Below, in pieces: positions 1 to 10,298 of a stretch of DNA of 64,000 nt. Source of the DNA: Rozella allomycis CSF55 (lineage: Eukaryota > Rozellomycota). The notes below the pieces were generated by a model. The model saw only the letters and a program-made list of their open reading frames with translations, did no database searches and had not been told where the DNA came from. Position 1 is the stretch's first letter. Each line of letters opens with the position of its first letter. A program made the translations under genes and the position numbers. Location: contig KE561045.1 of assembly GCA_000442015.1 (NCBI GenBank), positions 1 through 64,000 of the forward strand. Direction: 5' to 3'.

Positions 1-1383
1 TCCACTTTCTCCACTAGCCCTTTGAGACATTCAATGAAGCGTTTGATTACACGACTACTAAATTCTGCAGGTTTATATGAAGCGATCTCATGTATGATTG
101 CATACGGAATAGATATACGACTGCCATTGATCAAACAAACAGAACTGTCCCGAAGACGTGCCCAACTCAAATTTCCAATGACCTTAGAATTTAGTACAAC
201 CTTTAACCCGGAAAAGGAATGTGCTGCTAGTTTGATAAAATCGATTTCTTTTAAAGTCTTGTACATTCCATTCTCTTTGACCTTTCCCCATGCTTCGATA
301 TAACATGCCTTGATGCTTTTAAATGCTTTTTCAGCCTCTTCTACGGTTGGAACCTTGTCATCTCTTTCAGAAACTTCNACGACTACTAAATTCGGCAGGT
401 TTATACGAAGCGATCTCATGTATGATTGCATACGGAATAGATATACGACTGCCATTNCCATCAATATTAATTTTTCCCCATGCTGCGATGTATTGGATCT
501 TGACGCTCTGAAATGCTTTTTCTGCTTCCTCAACTGTTGGAACCTTGTCATATCTGCCAGAAACGTCCTTGACTAGCAACAAGATATATTCTGTGAACCA
601 TCTTGGAACTCCTCCCAGATAAAACAAATGTCTTCGAACAGGGGTCTGTTTCAAAAGATCAATGCCACAGGGGATAGACTCAATTGATCGTGCCATTTCA
701 GCATCACTAAGAAGAGACATTGGCAAACGAAGGGTTTCTGTCTTGGTTGAATTGACAATTGAGATGGCAGAGAAATCTGTCCCAGCAAACATTGGGTAGA
801 TGCGAATGTGTTCAACAGGAGATGCTACAATCCCGCCAATAGCGTTGATCAAATCTTGCAAAAGTTCTTCTCTGCCAACTTTGATTCCCCTGACATCTTA
901 AATTGACTGATACTCATCCACTCCAAGAAACATATGAAACACGTCATTCTCGCCAATCACTCCCAAGGACACAGCCTTCATGCGGATCACTTTCAAGGCT
1001 TTACGAAGAGTTAACTCAGCTCCATTAACAGGTAAACATGTTTCAAACCACTCTATAAAGTCCACTCCATGTCCCTCTATAAACACCCGGTACAACAATC
1101 TCCATGAAAAGGATGCCTCAATTTGCATACTCTTCTCAACTGGCTGAGGATTATGCCCATTGTAGTAAGGAACAAGAACTCCAAAGCGTGGTTGACCTAC
1201 ACCGGCCAAGTCCAATATACGTTCAAATTCTTCCATCAACCGAGTCTTCCCAAGTCCACTCAATCCAGACGCTACAGGGATTTTCAATTCTACTTTACTT
1301 TTTCCAACAGGATTTGCAAACATTTTGAACTTATCTGCTGCCTGTGCAATTGCTTCTTCTCTTCCTGACAGTTCAATATTCCG
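1..1383 (-). CDS. CRN-type P-loop NTPase, downstream part, gap-duplicated copy
   Basis: Minus-strand coding sequence that resembles the P-loop NTPase module of Crinkler (CRN) effectors. It holds a Walker A-like SGLSGLGKTRL motif near 1265-1235 and a Walker B-like hydrophobic strand ending in LGVDE near 915, followed by about 270 residues with no motif I can name. CRN proteins of oomycetes, chytrids and Rozella pair such NTPases with nuclease-like ends and are thought to be secreted into hosts; that role is inferred here. The sequence repeats much of 1385-1840, and gaps at 378 and 457 again join two slightly different versions of one segment. The reading is interrupted and the left end leaves the window, so one intact gene cannot be claimed. 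Confidence 0.55.
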
Positions 1384-1384
1384 N

Positions 1385-2069
1385 CGCCATTCCCTCAATA
1401 AACACTCGATACAACAATCGCCATGAAAATGATGCCTCAATCTTCATGGCCTCTTCAACTGGCTGAGGATTATGCCCATTGTAATAAGGAACAAGAACTC
1501 CAAAGCGTGGGCGCAATACGTCTGCCTCGTCGAATATTCTTTCCCATTCGTCCATCAACCTAGTCTTTCCAAGTCCGCTCAATCCAGACGCTACGGGAAG
1601 TTTTCGTGTTTCTTTATCCTTTCCAAAAGGATCTGCAAATACTTTGAACTTCTCGGCTGCTTGGTTAATTGCTGCTTCCCTTCCTGAAAATGCAATCTTG
1701 CGCTTCTCTTCAGATAGGAGTCGACAAGATGCAAACAGCTTAGATACATCAATCATCTGCATATTCATAAAATTCAACAAGGCCCGAGGATTGGATAAAT
1801 CAACTTGTTCTCCTCGAGGTCCATTCTGTTGATCTATTTCCATTGGTACTACTTATTATTTAACCAATCTTTTTATTCTTACTTGTTGGATGCAGCTCGT
1901 TGTAAATGAATGTCCCCCAGCGTTGAAATTCGTCCTTCCAATCCTCTTTTGTCATTTTGAGCAAGGCACCGAAAGGAGAGTCCTCGATAAAATTCTTGAT
2001 ACATTCCTTCGCTGTTTCACTCGAGCAGTTAGCTTCAACCCATTGCAAGAGCTCTTTTTTGGCCATCAT
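1385..2069 (-). CDS. CRN-type P-loop NTPase, N-terminal part
   Basis: Starts at an ATG pair at 2069/2066 and reads about 62 residues. A 34-nt GT-AG intron (1849-1882) then joins in phase to a second exon holding the Walker A motif SGLSGLGKTRL and ending at the gap at 1384. The second exon is about 85 percent similar to the copy to its left, which it overlaps after the gap, so the two are either alleles or tandem paralogues merged badly. The N-terminal domain of about 60 residues matches nothing I recognise. Membership of the Crinkler NTPase class rests on the GLGKTR motif, the overall look of the domain and the gene-poor, repeat-rich surroundings. Confidence 0.55.
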
Positions 2070-2352
2070 TTTTTGCCAGGGTATTCAAAAACATGGGTTC
2101 ATTTGTTTGCTTTGATTGGAAACAAATAATTTCAAAAGGTTCATAAGAAATATCTTCATGCAAGAGATGTAAAAAATAAAAAATTGACATCTCGAAAGCC
2201 TTGCTCAATTTCAAATTCAATTTTGGTCGGATGTAAAATTTCAATCTGGTTTCAAAAAGATCGTCTATCATTTTATTAAGAGTAAAAGGACAAATCAATG
2301 ACTTATCATCTAACACATAACAAAGGGATTTGGAACCCCAAACCAAGACCAT
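2070..2352 (-). CDS. possible CRN header-like exon
   Basis: An open minus-strand frame just upstream of the CRN-type gene begins with an ATG at 2352. Its first 40 residues (VLVWG, a short loop, then TLNKMIDDLFETRLKF) loosely follow the ubiquitin-like header of Crinklers, a strand followed by a helix with a DL core. It overlaps the presumed start of the next gene in another frame, and I could not find a convincing splice joining the two. It may equally be a chance frame in the upstream region. Confidence 0.2.
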
Positions 2353-2432
2353 GAGCTTATTGAGCTGGATTAACTTTTGATATGTGTGAGTAGCAAATGA
2401 TGAGAGAAGTTAATGGGTATGTTAATATTGTC

Positions 2433-2588
2433 TTTCATTGGTTTGTTTATTTAAAGGAAAAGAACTCTGTTACGACACTATGGCATTTGAGAGCTGCAAT
2501 TTTGACTGATTTTCATTGGTTTGTTCATTTAAAGGAAAAGAACTCTGTTACGACACTATGGCATTTGATAGCTGCAATTTTGACTGAT
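2433..2588 (+). repeat. 78-bp tandem duplication, two units
   Basis: Units 2433-2510 and 2511-2588 differ at only two positions. The 78-bp period is a multiple of three, and both units lie in an open plus-strand frame of 73 codons beginning at 2397. No homology of that frame is recognised, so the repeat is safer to report than a gene. Confidence 0.85.
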
Positions 2589-3942
2589 GATCAAACTTTG
2601 ATTGGCAATGTGACTTGATGATTTGGGTATTGGATGGCTATGACTTGACGATTCTTGATCTGAGGTGACCGTTAATAGTTTTGGTGTCTTCTAGTGCTAA
2701 TGTTGTTGGGATAGTATAAATCGGAGCTTCAAGAGTTTATATTTTCAAGATGATTATAATTTATTCCAGTTGGGATAGATGCAGTAGATGAAATTTGAAA
2801 ATAGTACCTGACAATAAATAAATTAAGAGCATTCTTATTATTCCATATAGGACTAACCAAACGAATGTATAAGATAGTTTATTTATTCAAACTGCAAACA
2901 TCGATAAAATTGCTGTGTATTGAAACTAATGTTCAAAGTCAACCGTAACTCTTGTAGGACACTTGTTCATCTGGGCAGAGAAAGCAATTTTCTGTCTCTT
3001 GCATTTGTATGTTAAGCGCTTGATTTGACCTATAATATTCAGAACCTTTACTATTAGCACTTTCTCGAGTCAATCGAGTTGTAACGAGCCTCTATCAAGT
3101 TTATAACAGAAATTGCATCTTTAAGCCAAGACACAGTCGCATCAGAACTTAGCTGTTGATGCAAGACCTTTATTTTGCTGATGTAGCATTCCTTTGACTT
3201 TGGGGACAAATTGTCATTTTGAATTGCTGTAATGATGGCTGTTATTGATTGATATTTCATAGTTTATTAATTGAAATAGAAATAAATAAGTTTTTCATGA
3301 TATTATACTGTGTCAATTCATTGAGCTATCAACGTCTGTGTTCTATAATTTGGCTCAGTTTTCAAAAAAACGAAAGATTATGAATCAAAAAGTATTCGTT
3401 AATCGTCTAATAAATTTTGAGCTAATTGAGCTAAAATAATCAAAGGATTAAAGGCATAGGAAGTCCTGCTGGCTGATGAATTTTCGGCAAATCTTTGTAA
3501 GAAGAATAAGAAGTTGTTAACAAACTGAGTTAACAAGACTGGGGTCTTGGATTTCAGGAACTCTTGTATTTAATTAAAGGGTTATCTTTAATCTCTTATC
3601 TGATGATCTTCAAGGTTACTTCCTTATGCAATGGTTGACTCATTACATCACCCCCGCTTCTAAGGTTCTGTTCTGGTTGANTGCAATGTTGATGTTCCCT
3701 ACCTCTTTGGGCCAGGATTCAAGACTGCAACAATAATGTTTGCATCTGGGAAAGCTGAGTTGGAACTAGAATAAAATGTAATGTGCTTCCTTGGCATGAG
3801 ATAGTGTAGCAAAGTGAATTTAAAATACACTGTCCCGTTGAATCTTGATTTCAAGACACTACACATAAAATGCAATCGCTTTGACAATTGTGTGAAAAAA
3901 AACTATTTTTAGGTTGAAGGGAAGTGTGTAAAATCAAAATGT
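2589..3942. other. low-coding stretch with one gap
   Basis: About 1.35 kb with no recognisable gene. It holds a single-N gap at 3681 and one short minus-strand frame at 3054-3260, listed separately. The rest is AT-rich and stop-dense on both strands. Confidence 0.6.
3054..3260 (-). CDS. short hypothetical ORF, 68 aa
   Basis: A complete ATG-to-stop frame of 68 residues in an otherwise non-coding stretch. The predicted protein is helical, and the segment LSPKSKECYISKIK near residue 18 vaguely recalls the N-terminal core-binding helices of tyrosine recombinases, but there is no catalytic domain nearby. It could be a fragment of a mobile element, a small gene, or chance. No promoter or intron evidence supports expression. 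Confidence 0.2.
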   Translation of the reverse strand: MKYQSITAIITAIQNDNLSPKSKECYISKIKVLHQQLSSDATVSWLKDAISVINLIEARYNSIDSRKC

Positions 3943-4985
3943 TTATTTCCTTAAAATTATTTCAGCTAGTCCTTTGGTATCTTCGTTTTGATTAACTTTT
4001 TCATCTTTTCTTTTTCGTATCATGTTCCGTTCTTTAAAAGAAATGTCATCTGCAACGATTGATGGGCAAAGTTCCATACAGACATCAAGGTCGTCATGCG
4101 TTATTAAATGATTCGTTTTAACCATTTGATTCTTCTCTGATGCCTTGTTTTTCCAAGATGGTGGTAATAAATCGCTCTTTTCATTCAAAGCACGAGGGCT
4201 AGTAAACCTGATTACGTCTTGAAGCATATTTTTAATGTGGTACTAATTTATTATTTACTATTTACTTACTTCAAGGCTTACATACATCGCATTGACGCAA
4301 TCATCGCTAACACCTCCAGGTACATCGTTATCGACAGCCAAAAATGCCAATTTTCGTTTCAGCTCTTCTTTCGTTCCCATATTATTTTCAAATGACATAA
4401 AATGGAGATTATCTGGCTTTAGGATATCTTTCAAAATAAAATAATCTACATACTCGATTTAGTTGACATTGGCGATACCGAAGATTCGCTAAAAGAATGA
4501 TGCTGCCTAAACCAATACGGTGATTCTGATAAAACGGGAGTTTGCTGTGATTCTGGTTGCTGCAAAAATAGTTGTTTAATTCGAGTGCGCTCTTGTTTGT
4601 TAATATGAAAAAATTCGCTTCCTTTTAACGATAATCGCCTATTGTTGACTCTTTTTACGCTCTTCTTTGCTTTCTTCTTAAATCGATCGTCTTCGTGCAC
4701 CAACTTTTTTCGAGGTTGTGAAGGAACCGGGTGGAATCTAGCGTTGCAAAGCAAAGCGTGAATCAAATCATTATGTATACACACTAAAATATGAATATTT
4801 GAAAACATTGTACGTTGATTGGTGGGGAAAAGATGCTTGACATGCAAATCGAATTCTTCTTTCGTGAGGCGACTAGTCAAAAATCGTTTTAATACTAGCC
4901 AGTATATAACGGATCGTTCCTTTAAAAGGTCATTGATGGAATTTCGTAGCGCATCAACGTCGATACGGCTGGAAACGTTACGCAT
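3943..4985 (-). CDS. HFI1: SAGA complex subunit Hfi1/TADA1
   Basis: Encodes a 329-aa protein in three exons (4985-4454, 4427-4270, 4242-3943) separated by 26- and 27-nt introns that keep phase. Residues 1-75 carry the SAGA-Tad1 pattern: a short helix, YWLVLKRFLTSRLTKEEFD, then a loop ending in CIHNDLIHALLCNAR. A second conserved block, VPGGVSDDCVNAMYVSLEYH, follows in exon 2 and runs into exon 3 at a perfect join (LEYHIKNMLQDV). Hfi1/Tad1 is a histone-fold-associated core subunit of the SAGA histone acetyltransferase coactivator. The middle section is basic and low complexity. It is divergently transcribed from nothing close; the next gene upstream is also on the minus strand. Confidence is high because both splice joins restore family motifs. 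Confidence 0.85.
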
Positions 4986-5132
4986 TCCGAAATTTCAGAT
5001 TTGTTTTTATTTCAGCTAAGCCTTATACCATATTTGATTAGCGATAAAAACATGCCTTTTGTGGTGAAATATAATAAAACTCTGCAATATAGTCAAACCT
5101 ATCAGTAAAAAGTTTGAAGCAGAAAGATTCTT

Positions 5133-7698
5133 TTATTGTTGTTGAACGCCTTCAGCCTTTTGATCGTCAATTTGCTGAGTTATAGGCTCCACGTCATTTT
5201 GACTTTCTTCTTGTGTTACATCCGCTTTGACTAGTGGCTCAGATGCGGGAACATCGCTAGAATGTTGATTTTCTGTCAATTGACTTTCCTTTTCCTCCTT
5301 TCCTTCCTGTGTTTCTACTTGAATTTGTTGCTCTGTTGATTCAGGTTGTGGTTGCTCATTGCTGGGTACATCTGAAGGGGCGACGACTTCAGATTTGGAA
5401 TCTTCTGCAGTTGTATTTTCAGTTTTTAGTTCTTCCTGGTCAGCCAGATTTTCACTGGGAGCACCTTCAGTTTGTTGATTCTCAGCATTAGTAATTACTT
5501 CGCCAGGCGTTACTTGTTCAACTGGTTGTACCTCGTTGGTGGCTGGGCTAATGTCATCTTGTGTAACAAGAATATGTGGTTGTGAACCATTTGGAGTGCT
5601 AAAGAAGAAATTTATTTCCCTCTCTGCACTTTCTAGAGAGTCGCTTCCATGAACTGCGTTTAATGATCCATCTGTTCCAAACATGGCCCTTATACTGAAA
5701 TCAATGAAATAGAACCAAAATACCTATCTGGAGCCTCTTCTTTGGCTTTTATAGAATTAGTCGGTCCTATAGCTTGCCGCCAAGCCTGAACCGCATCTTC
5801 TTTCTCTAAAATCAACGCGATGATAGGAGAACAACTAAATTCACAAGGGCAAATTTTACCTTGAAATCCATGAAGTCAATGTTTCATAAAATGGCTTTCC
5901 TTCATGTTCCTTGTAAAATGATTTTGCCTCATCGATCGTTAAATGAATTTTCTTTTGAGCCGCAATGTTGAAGCCCTTTTGTCTGATTACATTTAAAACT
6001 TCTTCCTCTCTTCCAGAAGAAATGATGTCGGGTTTAATCATAGCAAATGTCCTTGGAAGAATAACTTCAGGCATGGAACCACTGCTTACAGAATTACCAG
6101 AAGAAAATAAGTGTGGGAAAATATATTCAATTTCAATGGACGCATAATCTACTGATTTAGATCCATGGACGGCGTTTTGAATCTCATTGGCGCCATAACG
6201 AGCACGCAAGCTAAAGAAGATCTTTACATAAGGTTACCATTCAGGGGCAAGTTCTTTGGCCATTGCAGGATTTGTAGGTCCTATACAATCTCTCCATTCT
6301 TTCACAGCATTTTCTTTCTCAAGAACCATCGCAAGTACTGGACCACTACCGTAAATTCATATTTCATTTTCTACCTGCTTAACCAATTTATAAGATTTGC
6401 AAAGTATGGCGCATTTCTGTGCGTTATGTAAAATCCAGTTGCAGACTCTTCAGTAAATTGAACTTGTTCCATTGTAATTATCTTAAAGTCATGATCCTTA
6501 ATGTAATCAACAACTTCTGCAGCCTTTCCTGACTGAACAAGATCTGGCTTAATGATAGCCAATGTACGTTGAATAGGTGATATATCTTCTGGAAAAAAGA
6601 ATTTAACTTCCCTCTTGGCTGCCTCCTCGGATTTGCTACCATGAATTGCATTTCTAACAGTATCAGTTCCAAACATGCCTCGCAAGCTATTTCCTTTGAC
6701 CTTTATTTTTACCATTTTGAATCATTTTCTTTGGCCAGTTTTGGATTGGATGCACCAATTAACGTCCTCCAGGCACTCACAGCATTTTCCTTTGACAAAA
6801 TCATAGCAAATACTGGTCCCCTATATTCAAATGTAAAAATAATTACTCGCTCATATAATTTACCAATGATTGAAAATATGGCTGGTTTTCGTGGTCCTTG
6901 AAAAATTCAGCAACCCTTTCTGGGGTAAGCAATACCTCTTGCTGTTGCACTATTTGAAAGCCATTCTTATAAATATATCGCTTCACATCGTCAACTTTAT
7001 TTTCACTAACAATATCAGGTTTTAAGATTGCTAAAGTCCTTTCTTCCCTTTCATTGTAGAACACATGTTTCAGAGATGAGCCTTGCCTATTGTTTATTGT
7101 TCTTGCTTTAATAGACGATCTATTTCCTTCTGTTTCATTCAACTGAAGGTAATGAATGAAAACTAGAAAAATATATTTGGAAAATGAAAAAAGCATAAAT
7201 TTTAGAAAAACTTACTGGTACATGAACACCTCCAGTCTTTTCAATGTTTACCTCTTCCTTTACATATTTCTCTAAAAGTGGGGTGTTCGCCCCTTTCACT
7301 TCCTTGACCAATACCCCAGCCTATGAGTTTTGACACGTCATAATTACTGCATAAATTAAGAAGGTCGGTCGTGATTTGTTTCTGTAGATTGATAAATCTG
7401 AGATTTGATCACATTGAACCTATAATTATAGATATCTAACCAATACCTTTGCAAATGAGACAAGATCGCCATTCTCCGTTTTCAGTTTCTTTAACACCAA
7501 TGACATAGCTTCACATGAGCCAGCCCAACTGGAAAATACATCAAATACTAGTAAATTATGCCCTTGTATGCGATTTACTGTGAACACCAGGTTTTTCACA
7601 TTCTCCCATAAATTCTTCATCTGTAGACAGAAAGTTTTTCTAGTATAATTCAATTAGTTCTATTTTACCTTGACTTCTTCAGTATTCTTTCCCAACAT
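5133..7698 (-). CDS. thioredoxin plus triple NDP-kinase protein (NME8/TXNDC3 type)
   Basis: Eleven exons give a 742-aa protein: a thioredoxin domain (about residues 1-125), three nucleoside diphosphate kinase domains, and an acidic Gln/Glu/Pro-rich tail (last 150 residues). This is the architecture of NME8/TXNDC3, a sperm and ciliary axoneme protein of animals, and suggests a flagellated stage. The thioredoxin site reads WAGSCEAM, so the first catalytic Cys of WCGPC is replaced by Ala. All three NDPK domains keep the active-site His in NAIHGSKS, NAVHGSKS and NAVHGSDS, so all may be active. Introns are mostly 25-29 nt, with two longer (48 and 73 nt). Within every NDPK domain two phase-2 introns occupy equivalent positions. 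The start at 7698 is the first ATG, with a short first exon; it is the least certain part. Confidence 0.85.
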
Positions 7699-7980
7699 AT
7701 AATGTAAATAGAACCCTTGCAATTGCGTGATGTATATTATTAAACAAAGTTATTTTGGTCTCATAAGTATAATTGATACAATTGCATTCGATATAAGATT
7801 CGTTAAATATCAACATGCGTGATGAATATATTTTATGAAGATACGATCCAAGATGATACCAATACGGAATACCATATTTGAAGTAATAAAAATATTTCAA
7901 ATTGTATTTAAGAGTATACTTTTTCTTATCTAAACCTTTTATTTACGGTTTATAAATTTCCGAATAGAAAAATCTTTGCC
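7699..7980. promoter_or_regulatory. shared divergent promoter region, Trx-NDPK / RCC1
   Basis: A 282-bp AT-rich spacer between two start codons on opposite strands. No distinct motif beyond A/T tracts is visible. Confidence 0.4.
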
Positions 7981-9350
7981 ATGAGACTTAGAACGACAGC
8001 GAGAAAAACAGCGACAATATCTGAGAATACAAACTCAAATAATACTTCAAGAAACACCTCAAGAAACGCTTCGCCAGTGCCAAAGCGCCGTGGACCAAAA
8101 AGGGCGGAACCCGCAAAAACGAAAAAGCCCAAAGTCAAAAATATTCCAAATGTTCCTAAAAACACTGTTACGGGTGATGTATATGTATTTGGATCTGGTG
8201 ATTGTGCGCAGTTAGGGATGGGAGAAGATGTGTTGTCATTGGCAAAACCTCAAATTCACCCATTCTTTGCTGACAAGAATATTATACAAGTAGAAGCTGG
8301 TGGTTTACACAGTCTACTTTTATCACTAGACGGAAAAGTATGTTAGTTGTTTTTATGTGATAGGTGTATTCTATGGGCTGCAATGACGATGGCGCGCTTG
8401 GACACGAAGAACCAGAATTTTCACCTGGTTTAGTTTTGGGGCTTGAAGATCAAAAGGTTGTGAATATTGCGTGTGGTGATTCGATTTCTGCGGCATTAAC
8501 TGCTGACGGAAAGGTTTTTGCTTGGGGAACATTTAGAGTAATTTAGTTATACTATTTGTGATAAAAGAGCTCGAGAGGCATTTTTGGTTTTGATGAACAT
8601 ACGACAATACAAAAACGCGCAACTCAGGTTTTAGGATTGAAAAATCAATTTGTTAAATACATTGCTTCAGGCGCTAATCATTTAATAGCTCTTACTTCTG
8701 ATGGAAAAATGTGGAGTTGGGGATGTACTGAGCAAGGGCAATTAGGAAGAAGACTTGTAGCGAGGCAAGAACTACAAACGTTAATTCCACGAACAGTGAC
8801 AAACTCAAGATCTAAACTTAATTCCGGCTATAAGACAGTTGTTTGTGGTTCTTATCACACTCTTACGATTAATGAACAAGGAGAAGTGTTTGGCTTCGGT
8901 TTGAATAATTATGGACAACTAGGATTGGGAGATGAAGAAAGTAGAGTAACGGCAGAGCAGATAGACCCAGAAAATTTTGATGGCGAAACTCCAATAGATT
9001 TAGCAGCTGGAGAACATCATTCAATTGCGTTGACTTCTTCAGGACATGTGTTTTCATTTGGAAGAGGTGATTCTGGTCAATTAGGATTGCCTGAGGAACC
9101 AAAGCATTCACCATTGCCAAAGAAGATTCCTTCATTAAAGAATGTAGAAATGATTTCGTCTGGAAGTAATCATTGTTTGGCCAAAACTAAATCTGGTGAA
9201 ATCTACAGTTGGGGATACGGAGAAATGCTCCAACTTGGAAATGGAAAAGAAGAAGATGAGGTTGTTCCATTTAAATTAAAGTTTGATGGATCAAAAGTCT
9301 TACAAATTCAAGGAGGAGGTCAACATTCGATGATACTTGTTCAAAAATAA
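7981..9350 (+). CDS. RCC1: regulator of chromosome condensation (Ran GEF)
   Basis: Three exons (7981-8337, 8364-8537, 8568-9350; introns 26 and 30 nt) encode 437 aa. The first 60 residues are basic, with [19 protein letters not shown] looking like the nuclear localisation/DNA-binding tail of RCC1, Prp20 and Pim1. Seven RCC1 repeats follow, with the typical GxG...QLG spacing ([45 protein letters not shown]). The splice into exon 3 rebuilds the conserved WGTFR.SRGIFGF stretch. The product exchanges GDP for GTP on Ran at chromatin, driving nuclear transport and spindle assembly. Length and the basic tail argue for true RCC1 rather than another RCC1-repeat protein. Its stop lies 17 bp from that of convergent RPB7. 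Confidence 0.9.
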
Positions 9351-9367
9351 TAAAGTGATTTCATTTA

Positions 9368-10008
9368 TTACATAAACAGTCCTAAATAATCTTCTTTGAT
9401 GGATCCTAATGCAATCTTTAAATTTAAGTATAAAATTTTCATTCTTACCATTTCTGAAGCCTGAACTGACAAGTTCACAATCTTCACTCTAACTTGTTCA
9501 TCTTTTATCAATTTCATCGTTTGATCTTCGGAAATATAATACGGTGGATTCGAGTTCGGTTCAAACGTAAATTCGTCGGGAAATCCCTGTTGCAGTATTT
9601 AATAACCATTTACATGATTAGATATAAAAACCCTTAGTGGGCCACAATCTACGTATATTCCAAACTATATACCAGACACATGTGAATCCATTACACTATT
9701 GACTTCGCTTATTTTCCCATCCAAAACTTGATTTTTAAATGGCCTAAACACTATGGCCTTGTATTTAATCAAAAACTTTGCAGCGCCAAATGTATCTTCT
9801 ATAACACCTCTACTTATATTATCTATATTCACAACACTAATAATATATCCAGTTTGGCCATGGAATTTCCCTTCAACTTCCATGTACAAACTGCGAGTAA
9901 GAATCTGCTTTAAACCAGGACCAAAAAATTTAGGCGGTAATGATACCTCATGTTCCAGGTCTTTCTAAAAGAATTAAAAGACACTGGAAATTTTACGAGA
10001 AAATACAT
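9368..10008 (-). CDS. RPB7: RNA polymerase II subunit Rpb7
   Basis: Five exons (10008-9997, 9964-9695, 9664-9614, 9586-9449, 9415-9368) encode 171 aa, the usual Rpb7 size. The 12-nt first exon MYFL joins to KDLEHEVSLPP, matching the family start. IKYKAIVFRPFK marks the tip-to-OB boundary, and a 51-nt exon supplies FGIYVDCGPLRVFISNH. The end, IKEDYLGLF, matches the family C-terminus. Rpb7 pairs with Rpb4 as the stalk of RNA polymerase II. Three introns of 27-33 nt and one of 30 nt without a frame change in length class all show GT-AG ends. Orthology to Rpb7, rather than to the Pol I or Pol III paralogues, rests on the N-terminal and KYKAIVFRPFK motifs. Confidence 0.9.
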
Positions 10009-10298
10009 GTGCAAAAAACAACTGGAGTGTTTGAGAAATTTCTACTTTAATATTGATTCTTTAACGAATGTTATAAACTTGTATTTAAATAAACATTTTC
10101 ATGAAGCTTTGATTAGCAAGGTACCTATTCCTATTTACAATTTGAGATTTAAAATATCACATCAGTTCTACTTAATTTACCTAAGTTTGAAGTTTCTATG
10201 CTGCTTGTATTTTACATGATATATTTTGGGTTTTTTGATAAATAAGGCGGGAAATTAATTAAAACCAAAACAGGCATTTTAATCCTCAAAAACAAAAC

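Noticed and set aside
8869-9135. Minus-strand frame opposite RCC1
   Set aside because: Shadow of RCC1 repeats.
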